From: Halorussus amylolyticus
Lineage (GTDB): Archaea > Halobacteriota > Halobacteria > Halobacteriales > Haladaptataceae
Reading direction: 5' to 3'
NCBI RefSeq assembly: GCF_004143485.2
Contig: NZ_ML974132.1
Span: 124,001 to 188,000, forward strand
DNA length: 64,000 bases
Notes under the pieces: model-generated
Seen by the model: only the letters and a program-made list of their open reading frames with translations
What the model was told of the DNA's origin: nothing
Databases searched by the model: none
Position numbers and translations under genes: made by a program
Part shown: piece by piece, positions 18,446 through 27,787 of the stretch
How positions within the stretch are numbered: position 1 is the stretch's first letter
Layout of the letters: every line of letters starts with the position of its first letter

Positions 18446-18637
18446 ATGCAAATTCGGTCACGAACCGGATTCGTGACCGACGAGAGACTCCTGTGGCGAC
18501 TCGACGCAATCGTCGGCCTTCTGGTCCTGTTGCTCGCGTTCGTCGCCTTCGACTTGGGGTGGCCGTACCTCTTCCCCGGACTGCTCGTAGCCGCGCTGTT
18601 CGTCGCGTTCCTCGGCAGTCGTCGCGTCAGCGAGTGA
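18446..18637 (+). CDS. Small membrane protein with two spans
   Basis: 63 residues with two hydrophobic helices (~20-38 and 40-58). Two starts are possible: ATG 18446 or GTG 18473. The second would fit an A+T-rich AAAATCTAAT about 27 bases upstream and would leave the hairpin at 18454-18480 largely untranslated. The stop abuts the stop of the convergent gene at 18638. Function unknown. Confidence 0.5.
   Translation: MQIRSRTGFVTDERLLWRLDAIVGLLVLLLAFVAFDLGWPYLFPGLLVAALFVAFLGSRRVSE
18454..18480. repeat. 11-bp-arm perfect hairpin at the start of the small membrane protein gene
   Basis: 18454-18464 and 18470-18480 are exact reverse complements around CCGGA. Depending on which start is used, it is either in the first codons or just around the start codon GTG 18473. 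Confidence 0.55.
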
Positions 18638-19099
18638 CTACAACTCCTCTACCGACCGGAGCTTCTGCTCGACGCTCGGCGGCGCGGCGCTCGGCCCGTC
18701 GCGCACTCGGTGGTCCGGAATCAGCAGGGGCGCGGGGTTCTCGTCGAGTGCGGTCCGGACGACGTTGAGGTCGTCCTCGTCGGTGTGGTCGATGCCGCTG
18801 GTCATCCGGGCGAGCGTCTCGACGTTTATCTGCTCGCCGTAGGGAATCTCGCGGACGCGTTCCAACACGTCGCGCTGGCCGGTCGGAACCGTCAGCGCGA
18901 CGGTCACGTCGGTGAAGTCGTCCTCGACGCCGCCGAGGTAGTCGAAGATTCGGTCGAGAAGGTCGTGGTCCGGGACCGCGTCCTCGTCGGCGTTCTCGGG
19001 AAACGAGACGCTGAGGACTCGCCCGCTCGCGATTCCCAACTGGACGTACCGACCGAGGTACGGTGATTCGCGCGCGTAGATTCCGGCAACCTCGTCCAT
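18638..19099 (-). CDS. MGMT/alkyltransferase-like protein without the acceptor cysteine
   Basis: ATG 19099 gives 153 residues. The C-terminal half reads like the DNA-binding half of methylated-DNA-cysteine methyltransferases: VREIPYGEQINVETLAR, then ENPAPLLIPDHRVRDG. The family active site is PCHRV; here it is PDHRV, so the alkyl-accepting Cys is replaced by Asp. By analogy with ATL proteins it could bind alkylated guanine and flag it for excision repair, or be a relic. Divergent from trpC. Confidence 0.75.
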   Translation of the reverse strand: MDEVAGIYARESPYLGRYVQLGIASGRVLSVSFPENADEDAVPDHDLLDRIFDYLGGVEDDFTDVTVALTVPTGQRDVLERVREIPYGEQINVETLARMTSGIDHTDEDDLNVVRTALDENPAPLLIPDHRVRDGPSAAPPSVEQKLRSVEEL

Positions 19100-19162
19100 G
19101 CCCTCGGCTTGGGGTGGTTCGAACTTGAATATTCCGCGGCCGTCGGAGCCGCTGCGCAAGCC

Positions 19163-19169
19163 TTATGTA
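19163..19169 (+). promoter_or_regulatory. TATA box of the trp operon
   Basis: TTATGTA about 26 bases before ATG 19192. Downstream, between box and start, lies a weak inverted repeat (TGTACAATT and AATGCACA) that could be an operator. Confidence 0.45.
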
Positions 19170-19191
19170 CAATTCCGTCCGTTAATGCACA

Positions 19192-20022
19192 ATGATGAAC
19201 GAAAGCGAGGAACTCGCGCCCGCCGTGCGGTCCATCCTGCGGGCGGCCGAGGACCGTGGCGACTCCCGCCCAGACGACGAGGGCGGCACGCTGTCGGTCG
19301 ATGCTCGGTCGCTCCCCGACGCGCTCGCCGCGGCCGAGGCCGACGGTCGGGCGCCCGTCATCGCGGAGGTCAAGCCCACGAGTCCGACCACCGAGGGAAC
19401 CCGGGAGGCTGACCCCGTCGAACTGGCCGAGCGGATGGTCGAGGGCGGCGCGGCCGCCCTCTCGGTCCTGACCGAACCCGACCACTTCGGCGGGTCGCCC
19501 GAGAATCTGCGACGAATTCGGGAGGCGGTGGACGTGCCGGTCCTCCGGAAGGACTTCGTGCTGGATGAATCCCAGATGGACGCGGTGGAAGCCGACGTGC
19601 TCCTCCTCATCGTGCGGTTCGTCGATGACCTCGACGGACTTCTCGCGGCCGCGAGGGAACGCGGCTTTCAGGTGCTGGTGGAGGTCCACGACAGCGCGGA
19701 GTTGGAGACGGCGCTCGACGCCGGAGCCGAGATAATCGGCGTGAACAACCGCGACTTGGCGAAGTTGGAGGTGGACCTCGGAACGTTCGAGACGGTGGCC
19801 CCCGAAGTCCCGGACGACGTGACGCTCATCGCGGAGAGCGGCGTTTCGACGCCCGAAGACGTTCGGCGGATGCGCGAGGCGGGCGCGGACGGCCTGCTCG
19901 TGGGGAGCGCGATAATGGACGGAATTCCGGAGTCAGGCGACTCCGGAAGTCGAGGGAAAGATTCCCTCGGAAACGTGACCGAGAACACGCGTAGATTGAC
20001 ATCGACGCGAGACGGAGACTGA
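19192..20022 (+). CDS. trpC: Indole-3-glycerol phosphate synthase
   Basis: 276-residue TIM barrel converting CdRP to indole-3-glycerol phosphate. Family motifs are seen in order: [13 protein letters not shown] (catalytic Lys), [32 protein letters not shown] and GLLVGSAIM. Near the C-terminus, between SAIMDG and the usual ending VTENTRRLT, about 16 extra residues (Gly/Ser/Asp-rich) are encoded by two adjacent palindromes. It is the first gene of trpC-trpB-trpA. Chorismate-to-CdRP genes (trpDEFG) are not in the window. Confidence 0.94.
   Translation: MMNESEELAPAVRSILRAAEDRGDSRPDDEGGTLSVDARSLPDALAAAEADGRAPVIAEVKPTSPTTEGTREADPVELAERMVEGGAAALSVLTEPDHFGGSPENLRRIREAVDVPVLRKDFVLDESQMDAVEADVLLLIVRFVDDLDGLLAAARERGFQVLVEVHDSAELETALDAGAEIIGVNNRDLAKLEVDLGTFETVAPEVPDDVTLIAESGVSTPEDVRRMREAGADGLLVGSAIMDGIPESGDSGSRGKDSLGNVTENTRRLTSTRDGD
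19925..19969. repeat. Two adjacent perfect hairpins inserted in the 3' end of trpC
   Basis: Hairpin one: 19925-19934 with 19939-19948, loop AGGC. Hairpin two: 19951-19958 with 19962-19969, loop AGA. Together they encode most of the extra residues in TrpC, keep the frame, and look like an inserted palindromic element. Confidence 0.65.
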
Positions 20023-20025
20023 CAC

Positions 20026-20054
20026 ATGAGTACACGAAACGGAGACCGACGCAC

Positions 20055-20058
<4 letters not shown>
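20026..20058 (+). other. Ten-codon mini-ORF between trpC and trpB, overlapping the trpB start
   Basis: ATG 20026 opens ten codons ([10 protein letters not shown]) whose TGA overlaps the trpB ATG at 20055. Its start context CACATGAGTA is repeated exactly at the trpB start, as if by a short duplication. It could re-initiate ribosomes into trpB. Translation is not shown. Confidence 0.4.
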
Positions 20059-21295
<1,237 letters not shown>

Positions 21296-21299
<4 letters not shown>

Positions 21300-22168
21300 G
21301 CGACGACGAATCGGGGCTCGGAGCGACCGAAGAGTCGCTCCGGTGTTTGGAAATGCCGAGTGAAATCGAGCAGGCGTTCGCCGACGGTCCCGCACTGGTC
21401 TCCTACGTCGCGGCGGGCGACCCCGACACCGAATCCACGAAGGAGTACGTCCGGGCGCTCGTCCGCGGCGGGTCAGACATCGTGGAACTCGGTCTGCCCT
21501 TCTCCGAACCCATCGCGGAGGGGCCGACGATTCAGGCGGCGATTCGACGCGCGCTCGACGCGGGAATGACTCCGCAAGCGTATCTCGACCTCGTCGCGGA
21601 GTTGGACGTGGACGCGCCGCTGGTCTGCATGACGTACTTCAATCTCATCTATCAGTACGGTTCCGAGCGAGGTGTGGAGCCGTTCGTCGCGGCCGCCGCG
21701 GACGCCGGTCTCTCGGGTCTCATCGTCCCCGACCTCCCGGTGGACGAGAGCGACCCGCTGAAGGACGCCTGCGAGGCTCACGGTCTCGACCTGATTTTCA
21801 TGGTCGCGCCGACCACGACCGACGACCGACTCGACCGGATGCTGACGCGCGCGTCGGGGTTCGTCTACGTGCAGGGCCGCCTCGGCACCACGGGCGCGCG
21901 CTCTGACGTGAGCAGCGAGACCCACGTCAGTCTCGGCCGACTCGCCGAGACCGGCCTCCCGAAGGCGGTCGGATTCGGCATCAGCGAACGCGAACACGCC
22001 CGCGAAATCGTCGCTGGCGGTGCGGACGGCGTCATCGTCGGGAGCGCGTTCGTGGACATCATTGCCGAGGGCGAGGACGTGGCCGACCGACTCGAAGCCA
22101 AGGCCCGCGAACTCAAGGACGGCGCGATGGAAGGCGGAGAGAAAGTACCGGAACCAGAACGAACTTAA
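21296..22168 (+). CDS. trpA: Tryptophan synthase alpha subunit
   Basis: 290-residue TIM barrel splitting indole-3-glycerol phosphate. [18 protein letters not shown] contains the catalytic Glu (bacterial Glu49), but both Asp of the bacterial motif FSDPxADGP, including the catalytic Asp60, are Glu here. From memory this is usual in haloarchaeal TrpA. An ~20-residue acidic N-terminal tail precedes the barrel; an internal ATG at 21353 (MPSEIEQAF) is an alternative start. Third gene of the trp operon. Confidence 0.94.
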
Positions 22169-22195
22169 CCGGGCATTGCCAGAGTTTCACACAAT

Positions 22196-22990
22196 ATGAC
22201 TGCGGGAATCGACGCACGACTCGACCGAATCGGCACAGACGGAAACTACGTGATGGTCCCGATGGACCACGGCATCACCCTCGGGGCGGTAGACGGCCTC
22301 GTAGACATCGAATCGACCATCGACGCGGTGACGCGCGGCGGCGCGGACTCGGTCCTCACCCAGAAGGGCATCGCGCCGCGGGTCCACCCGAACAAGAACG
22401 GGAAGGGGTACGTGGTCCACCTCAACGCCTCGACGACTATCGGCCCGGACAGCAACGACAAGCGCCTCACCGGTACCGTCAAGGAAGCGGTCCGGGCGGG
22501 CGCTGACGCCGTCTCGTTCCACATCAACGTCGGGAGCAAGTTCGAGCGCAAGCAGTTGGAACACCTCTCCCAGATTACGGACGACGCGGACGACTTCGGG
22601 ATGCCCGTGTTGGCGATGGCGTACGCTCGCGGACCGGGCGTGGACGAACACGACGCCGAGAGCCTCGGCCACGCGGTCCGACTCGCCGAGGAGGTCGGCG
22701 CGGACCTCGTGAAGACCGCCTACAGCGGGGACGCAGAAAGCTTCGAGCGCGTCACCGAATCGACTGCCAAGCCGGTCATCATCGCGGGCGGCGACCCCGA
22801 GGGCGACCGCGCGACCCTCGAAAACGTCCGGGGCGCGATGGACGCCGGGGCCTCCGGCGTCTCGATGGGCCGGACCATCTTCCAGCACGACGACCCCGGC
22901 GCGATGTCGCGGGCGGTCGCCGCGGTGGTCCACGACGGGAAATCGGCCGAGGAGGCGCTGGTCGAGTCGGGACTCGCGGTCGAGGCCTGA
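22196..22990 (+). CDS. 2-amino-3,7-dideoxy-D-threo-hept-6-ulosonate synthase (class I aldolase family)
   Basis: 264 residues of the archaeal aldolase group related to class I fructose-bisphosphate aldolase: VPMDHGITLG at the start, GADLVKTAYSGD with the Schiff-base Lys, and a GGDPEGDR phosphate loop. In archaea lacking DAHP synthase this enzyme starts the alternative shikimate route from aspartate semialdehyde. Its place 27 bases after trpA supports an aromatic amino-acid role over glycolysis, though aldolase activity cannot be excluded. Confidence 0.85.
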   Translation: MTAGIDARLDRIGTDGNYVMVPMDHGITLGAVDGLVDIESTIDAVTRGGADSVLTQKGIAPRVHPNKNGKGYVVHLNASTTIGPDSNDKRLTGTVKEAVRAGADAVSFHINVGSKFERKQLEHLSQITDDADDFGMPVLAMAYARGPGVDEHDAESLGHAVRLAEEVGADLVKTAYSGDAESFERVTESTAKPVIIAGGDPEGDRATLENVRGAMDAGASGVSMGRTIFQHDDPGAMSRAVAAVVHDGKSAEEALVESGLAVEA

Positions 22991-23062
22991 AACGGGACGA
23001 ACCGGACTGATTCGAAGCGACACGGGCCGACTCGAAACAGCACCGAGCGCGCAAGCGGCCGT

Positions 23063-23097
23063 CCGGGCGCGGGCCGACGGCCCGCGACCGGACGGGG
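23063..23097. terminator. Hairpin between convergent genes
   Basis: CGTCCGG plus CGCGGGCC pair with GGCCCGCG plus CCGGACG, with one mismatch between the two blocks and loop GAC. It stands between the aldolase gene end (22990) and the convergent gene end (23121). A T-containing GGGGTTTCT follows on the plus strand. Confidence 0.45.
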
Positions 23098-23120
23098 TTT
23101 CTCACACCGGACGGGGGTTC

Positions 23121-23492
23121 TTACTTCCGAACTTCGAGCGAGCTTCCGAGGTACTTCTTCGTGACCTCCGAGACGCTGGTGGCGTTGAACGTCCCGAGGT
23201 TCGCCCGAATCTCGTCCTCGAGCGCGTCGAGATACTCCGCGTCGGTTTCGAGCGCGCGGTATTCGACCGACACCACGGGCACGCCGAGCGCCTCCTCGGT
23301 CAACCGCCGGAAGTGGTCGTCGTCGTTGATTTCGCCGCGCCAGAGGTTGTCCCGGAAGAACAGCCACCCCTCCTCGCCCGGGGGGTCGGCCGACCGGTAC
23401 AGACGCGTCTCGAACTCCGAGGGTTCGACCGTCACGTCGCCGACGTTCGGTTCGAGTCGGAACCGAACCGCGAAGACGTACCGGGCGTCCAT
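23121..23492 (-). CDS. LWR-salt family protein, unknown function
   Basis: 123 residues, named for the motif FFRDNLWRGEIND seen near residue 46. Found in haloarchaea; function not known. ATG 23492 (or GTG 23495) overlaps the stop of the pterin dehydratase gene, so the two are co-transcribed and probably co-translated. Confidence 0.75.
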   Translation of the reverse strand: MDARYVFAVRFRLEPNVGDVTVEPSEFETRLYRSADPPGEEGWLFFRDNLWRGEINDDDHFRRLTEEALGVPVVSVEYRALETDAEYLDALEDEIRANLGTFNATSVSEVTKKYLGSSLEVRK

Positions 23493-23767
23493 CACCGCAC
23501 GTCGTTCACCAGTTCGGCCATGTGAACGTCGTCGTCGGTGATGCCGCCCGCCTCGTGGCTCGTGAATCTGATTTCGACCTCCTCGTAGCCGATTCGAATC
23601 TCGGGATGGTGGAACTCCTCTTCGGAGATTTCGGCGACTTCGGCCGCGAACGCAACGCCCCTGAGGTAGTCGTCGAACTCGAACGTCCGGACGATTTCGT
23701 CGCCCTCGCGCTCCCAGCCGTCGGGGGTCCGATTTCGAATCTCGTCGTCTGAAAGCAGGTCTGCCAT
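23492..23767 (-). CDS. 4a-hydroxytetrahydrobiopterin dehydratase (PCD/PhhB family)
   Basis: 91 residues with the pterin-4a-carbinolamine dehydratase signature: FHHPEIRIGYEEVEIRFTSH, then GGITDDD. His-His-Pro and the later His form the active site. It dehydrates the 4a-hydroxy pterin made by aromatic amino-acid hydroxylases; in organisms without those it may serve other pterins, such as molybdopterin intermediates. Confidence 0.9.
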   Translation of the reverse strand: MADLLSDDEIRNRTPDGWEREGDEIVRTFEFDDYLRGVAFAAEVAEISEEEFHHPEIRIGYEEVEIRFTSHEAGGITDDDVHMAELVNDVR

Positions 23768-23836
23768 GTCTCGACGTTCGGCGTTCTGGTAAATAAAGCT
23801 CGGTGGCGATGTCCCGGGTGCGGGAAACGGTCGTCG

Positions 23837-25186
23837 TCAGTCGTCGTCGCCGACCACGCGCTCCCGAACGCCGTCGGGAATTCGCTCGGCCGCTTCCTCG
23901 GGGAGTTCGTCGCCGAACTCGGACGGCCCTTCGCCGTCGCCGAACTCGGGGTCGAAAAGCTGGAGCGCGGTGTTGATTGTCGTCCAGTCGTCCTCGCCAG
24001 CGGCGTCCCGCAGACTCTTGGTCGGCGGGGCGAGCAGTTGGGAGACGAGCGCGTCGGCCATCGCCGAGACGACCTCGCGCTGGTCGTCGTTCAGGCCGCC
24101 GTGAGCATCGAGTTTCGAGAGCGCCTCGGAGAGTTCACGCTCCTTGACGCGCTCTGCGCTCTCGTACATCGTGGCGATGACCTCGTCGGCGCGCTTTCGC
24201 TTGTAGCCGTCGAGGAGGCGGTCGAACTCCCGGTCTATCATGGCTTCGACCGAGTCGGCCGCGAGGCGCCGCCTGCGCTCGGTTTCGTCAGTGAGCGTCT
24301 TCAGCGCCGCCATGTCGTAGACGGTGACGCCGTCGAGCGCGCGCGCGGCGGGCGACACGTCGCGCGGTTGGGCGATGTCCACGACTAGCGTCCGTCCGCG
24401 GTCGGCGAGGCTGTCGGCGTCGAGGACGTGGCCCTCGCTTCCGGTCGCGGTGACCACCACGTCCGCGCCCGCGAGCGCGGTGGCGAGACCGTCGAGCGAG
24501 AGCGCGCGCGCGTCGTCGTGGTCCACGTCGCGAGTCACCTCGGTCGCGCTCTCCGGCGAGCGGTTCGCGACGTACAGCGTCTCGACGTCGGCGTTCGCGA
24601 GCGCGTGGGCCGCGATGGTTCCCATCTCGCCCGCGCCGACGACGAGCGCGGTGGCGGCGTCGAGGTCACGGTGGTCGTCGAGGAGTTCGACCGCGGCGCT
24701 GCCGACCGACACCGCGCCGTCGTTGATGGCGGTCTCGGTCCGGGCGCGTTCGCCGACGTGGATGGCTTTCGTCACCGCGTCGTCGAGTATCGAACCGAGC
24801 GCGCCCGCCTTTCGGGCGGTCTCGTAGGCGCTTCGCATCTGGCCGAGAATCTGGTCCTCACCGAGGACGAGCGATTCGAGACCCGCGGCGACCCGCATGA
24901 GGTGGCGCAGGCTCTCCTCGTGGCCGGTCTCGACAACCACGTGGTCGCCCACGTCGGGCGCGAAGTCGGCGAGGACGGCCCGGCCGGTCGCCGGGTCGTC
25001 GGTGACGACGTACGCTTCGAATCGGTTGCACGTTTGGAGCGCGAACGCCTCGCGGACGCCCGGCGTCCCGAGCAGTCGCTCGACGACCGACTCGGTGTCG
25101 GCGTGGCAGGCGGCCTCGACCGCGTCGAGGCCCGCGTGGTCGTGGCTGACTCGAACGCCCGAGACGACGCCCGTGCCTGCCGTCAC
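23837..25186 (-). CDS. hemA: Glutamyl-tRNA reductase
   Basis: 449 residues; GTG 25186 is the likely start (MTAGTGVVSGVRVSHDHA). The catalytic Cys is in LQTCNRFEAYV; GEDQILGQMRSAY and the NADPH fold VVGAGEMG follow. It reduces Glu-tRNA to glutamate-1-semialdehyde, the first step of C5 tetrapyrrole synthesis (heme, cobamide). The usual partner siroheme gene is not adjacent here. Confidence 0.95.
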   Translation of the reverse strand: MTAGTGVVSGVRVSHDHAGLDAVEAACHADTESVVERLLGTPGVREAFALQTCNRFEAYVVTDDPATGRAVLADFAPDVGDHVVVETGHEESLRHLMRVAAGLESLVLGEDQILGQMRSAYETARKAGALGSILDDAVTKAIHVGERARTETAINDGAVSVGSAAVELLDDHRDLDAATALVVGAGEMGTIAAHALANADVETLYVANRSPESATEVTRDVDHDDARALSLDGLATALAGADVVVTATGSEGHVLDADSLADRGRTLVVDIAQPRDVSPAARALDGVTVYDMAALKTLTDETERRRRLAADSVEAMIDREFDRLLDGYKRKRADEVIATMYESAERVKERELSEALSKLDAHGGLNDDQREVVSAMADALVSQLLAPPTKSLRDAAGEDDWTTINTALQLFDPEFGDGEGPSEFGDELPEEAAERIPDGVRERVVGDDD

Positions 25187-25333
25187 GGTCGTCGCCCCCC
25201 GAAGCGTCTGCCAGCGGTTCCGAACATCTTGTGGTCACCCTGCGGGCGGTGCCCGCCGTTCTTACCCGGAGCTATGAATGGACGATACGTAAAGCCTTCC
25301 AAATGCGGTACGTCTTGTGACCTTCGAATTCGG

Positions 25334-25738
25334 CTACGACCCCTCGACGCCCGTGACCTCGAAGCCGAGGTCGCGCACGCCGTCGAGGACGGCCTCGTGG
25401 TCGGCGCTGGCTTCGTAGTAGAACACGATGTCGAACGTGCCCTCGCGCAGGAGCTGTTGGCACTCCCAGACGAACTCCTCGCCGTCGAGCGTGAGGCCCT
25501 GATGCTGATTCGAGGAGAAGTCGGTGTCGTCGGTGCCCGAGTAGACGTAGGTGTCTTTGGGGTCGTGACCCGCGGACTCGGCGATTAGCTCGCCGACATC
25601 GACGGTCGCCTGATGCATCTCGATGTCGTCGTCGCTCCCGAGGTCGGTGTGAACGATGGCACCGTTGAGTTCGATGTCACCGGGTTCGAGCAGTTGCTTC
25701 GTCCGCCGGTAGAGGTCCTCGTCGAGTACGTCTCCCAT
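25334..25738 (-). CDS. Conserved haloarchaeal protein (probably DUF5778)
   Basis: 134 residues from ATG 25738. Highly patterned sequence, including SSNQHQGLTLDGEEFVWECQ and FDIVFYYEASADH. I recall this as a core haloarchaeal family of unknown function. No membrane span or known active site. Confidence 0.65.
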   Translation of the reverse strand: MGDVLDEDLYRRTKQLLEPGDIELNGAIVHTDLGSDDDIEMHQATVDVGELIAESAGHDPKDTYVYSGTDDTDFSSNQHQGLTLDGEEFVWECQQLLREGTFDIVFYYEASADHEAVLDGVRDLGFEVTGVEGS

Positions 25739-25843
25739 GTTCGAGGCAAGCCGACCTGCGGTTAAACGCCCTGCGGTTCGACTCACGCCGTCGGCTATCC
25801 GGTAGCGTCGAAAGAAAATCGGGAACGAACGGTAACGTCCGTC

Positions 25844-26038
25844 TTAAAGCCGCGTGAGGTTCTTCGCCCGCGGCCCTTTGTCTGCCTGTTCAATGTCAAA
25901 CTCGACTTCCTGACCTTCTTCAAGGTCGGGGCCGCCGACGTCTTCCATGTGGAAGAAAACGTCCTCGTCTGCGTCCTCAGTGTCGATGAAACCGTAGCCG
26001 CCTGTGTCGTTGAAGAAATCAACCGTACCTTTCGCCAT
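25844..26038 (-). CDS. cspA: Cold-shock domain protein
   Basis: 64 residues: MAKGTVDFFNDTGGYGFID holds RNP1 (GYGFID) and DVFFHMEDV is RNP2. It binds single-stranded RNA/DNA as an RNA chaperone. A TATA element (TTTTTAA at ~26065-26071) lies about 30 bases upstream, as for a leaderless gene. Confidence 0.95.
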   Translation of the reverse strand: MAKGTVDFFNDTGGYGFIDTEDADEDVFFHMEDVGGPDLEEGQEVEFDIEQADKGPRAKNLTRL

Positions 26039-26063
26039 TGCATCTGTCTCAAGTCGCTCCAAG

Positions 26064-26072
26064 CTTAAAAAG
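26064..26072 (-). promoter_or_regulatory. TATA box of cspA
   Basis: Minus-strand TTTTTAAGC centred 30 bases before ATG 26038. Confidence 0.5.
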
Positions 26073-26172
26073 GTATGCAACGATGCCGACTATCGTGCGA
26101 ACCGTTCGCATAAATTCCCGGCGGTGCGGGTCATAAAACTGATGCCTCTCGGGCGTGTCGTTTCGGTAAGCG

Positions 26173-27096
26173 ATGCTACGTTGGGCACAGCGGCGGGTTC
26201 GGGTCGCCTACGAACGACTCCTCAAGCGAGAAATTTCGGGGGCACCGACGCACGTCGCGGTCATTCAGGACGGCAACCGCCGGTACGCCGACCGACAGGG
26301 AGGCGACGCCCACGACGGCCACCGCGCGGGCGCACAGACGACCGAACGCGTCCTCGACTGGTGTAAGGACATCGGCGTCGAGGAACTCACGCTCTATACG
26401 TTCTCGACCGAGAACTTCGACCGGCCCGAAGACGAGCGCGAAGCCCTGTTCGACCTGCTCGAAGAGAAACTCTACGACTTCGCCGACGCCGACCGAGTTC
26501 ACGAGGGGAACGTCTGCATCCGAATCATCGGCGACGAGACGATGCTCCCCGGCCGAGTCCGCGAGGCGGTCCGGTACGCCGAGCGCCGGACCGCAGACTA
26601 CGACCGATTCACGCTCAACGTCGCGCTGGCCTACGGCGGGCGGAACGAACTCCTCGGGGCGGCCCGCGACGTGGCGCGCGCGGTCGAGTCGGGCGACCTC
26701 GACCCCGCGGACATCGGCGTCGGCGAAATCGACGCCCGGCTCTACGACAGTCCGCTCCGGGACGTGGACCTCATCATCCGAACCGGGGGAGACGAACGAA
26801 CCTCGAACTTCCTGCCGTGGCACGCCAACGGCAACGAGGCCGCGGTGTTCTTCTGCACGCCGTACTGGCCGGAGTTCTCGAAGGTGGACTTCCTCCGGGC
26901 GGTCCGGACCTACGAGTCGCGCGCCGAGTCGTGGCGGCGGACGAAGGTCGAGCGCGCGGCCGCGCTCGTGCGGGCGCTCGGGGGCGTGGAACTAGACGAA
27001 GCGCGCGGCGTCATCGAGAAGTTCAAGGACACGCTTCCGGAGGGGACGAGCGTCGAGGAGTTTGAGGTCGAAGGCGACGGCAAGACGGCGGACTGA
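26173..27096 (+). CDS. uppS: Cis-prenyltransferase (polyprenyl diphosphate synthase), paralogue 1
   Basis: 307 residues. VAVIQDGNRRYAD contains the catalytic Asp of the UppS/DHDDS family; GHRAGAQTTERVLDWC, YTFSTENFDRP and the C-terminal RTGGDERTSNFLPWH are the other family blocks. It extends a prenyl diphosphate with cis-isoprene units to make the dolichol-type carrier for glycosylation. It is longer than bacterial UppS because of a C-terminal tail. A second copy lies at 27788-28492 on the other strand. Confidence 0.93.
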   Translation: MLRWAQRRVRVAYERLLKREISGAPTHVAVIQDGNRRYADRQGGDAHDGHRAGAQTTERVLDWCKDIGVEELTLYTFSTENFDRPEDEREALFDLLEEKLYDFADADRVHEGNVCIRIIGDETMLPGRVREAVRYAERRTADYDRFTLNVALAYGGRNELLGAARDVARAVESGDLDPADIGVGEIDARLYDSPLRDVDLIIRTGGDERTSNFLPWHANGNEAAVFFCTPYWPEFSKVDFLRAVRTYESRAESWRRTKVERAAALVRALGGVELDEARGVIEKFKDTLPEGTSVEEFEVEGDGKTAD

Positions 27097-27121
27097 CGCT
27101 CACGCTTGGACGGCGTCCGGT

Positions 27122-27167
27122 GTGGGTAATGGTGGGCAAGATTCATTTATTAGTGGGTGATAGTGGG
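27122..27167 (+). promoter_or_regulatory. Paired direct repeats around the mazEF TATA box
   Basis: GTGGGTAATGGTGGG (27122-27136) and GTGGGTGATAGTGGG (27153-27167) match in 13 of 15 bases, 31 bases apart, with TTCATTTATTA between them as the likely TATA region. The second copy ends eight bases before the antitoxin ATG. This is the layout of an autoregulatory operator. Confidence 0.55.
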
Positions 27168-27174
27168 TACCAAG

Positions 27175-27411
27175 ATGAAAGTCGATGCCCGCGACCTGCG
27201 AACCAACGACACCGACGACCGAGGGAGAATCTACCTCGGGACGGAGTACGCGAACAAGCGCGTGACCGTTGCGGTCGTTGAGGTCGAATCCGACCGCCCC
27301 GACGAGGACGAACTCGCCGCCGCGTACCGAGAGGCGTCCGAGAGCGCGGACCGTCTCGAAGCGGAATGGGATGAGGCGTCGGACGAGGCGTGGGACTCAC
27401 TGGACGAATGA
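27175..27411 (+). CDS. MazE-like antitoxin
   Basis: 78 residues from ATG 27175: a short beta-rich N-terminal half (DARGRIYLG-type, TDDRGRIYLGTEYANKRV) suited to DNA binding, and a very acidic C-terminal helix (residues 45-78) such as antitoxins use to wrap toxins. Identified mainly by its position: its stop overlaps the MazF start (ATGA). Confidence 0.7.
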   Translation: MKVDARDLRTNDTDDRGRIYLGTEYANKRVTVAVVEVESDRPDEDELAAAYREASESADRLEAEWDEASDEAWDSLDE

Positions 27412-27761
27412 GCGAGCGAACGGACGTTCGGCGCGGCGACGTGGTCGTGGTCCGACTCGACCCCGCCGAGGGTCACGAGATGAAGAAAACCCGACCGGCG
27501 GTGGTCGTCCAGAACGACGTTGGGAACAGAAACGCCAGCACGACCATCGTCGCACCCGCGACGAGAACGCATCGCGGCTACCCCTTCGAAGTGCTCGTGG
27601 AAGCGTCGGAGTCGCCGTTCGAGGAGGACTCGTCGGTCCGCCTCGACCAAGTACGCGTGGTCTCCATCGAGGAGCGGATTCATTCGGTCGTCGGGAGTCT
27701 CGATGGGGAAGTCGTAGACGAGATAGACGACGCGTTGAAACTGAGCCTCGGACTCGACTGA
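27408..27761 (+). CDS. mazF: MazF/PemK-type endoribonuclease toxin
   Basis: 117 residues. VRRGDVVVVRLDPAEGHEM, KKTRPAVVVQND and the later TTIVAPATRT are the MazF core; the catalytic Arg is in the KTRP segment. It would cut mRNA when freed from the antitoxin encoded just upstream. The gene ends 26 bases from the convergent uppS2 gene. Confidence 0.88.
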   Translation: MSERTDVRRGDVVVVRLDPAEGHEMKKTRPAVVVQNDVGNRNASTTIVAPATRTHRGYPFEVLVEASESPFEEDSSVRLDQVRVVSIEERIHSVVGSLDGEVVDEIDDALKLSLGLD

Positions 27762-27787
27762 GCTTCGAGGCCCGCGAACGACCGCAC

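Noticed and set aside
19163-19192. Tryptophan-responsive attenuator before trpC
   Set aside because: The gap from the TATA box to the start leaves no leader; no Trp codon cluster or terminator-type hairpin is present.
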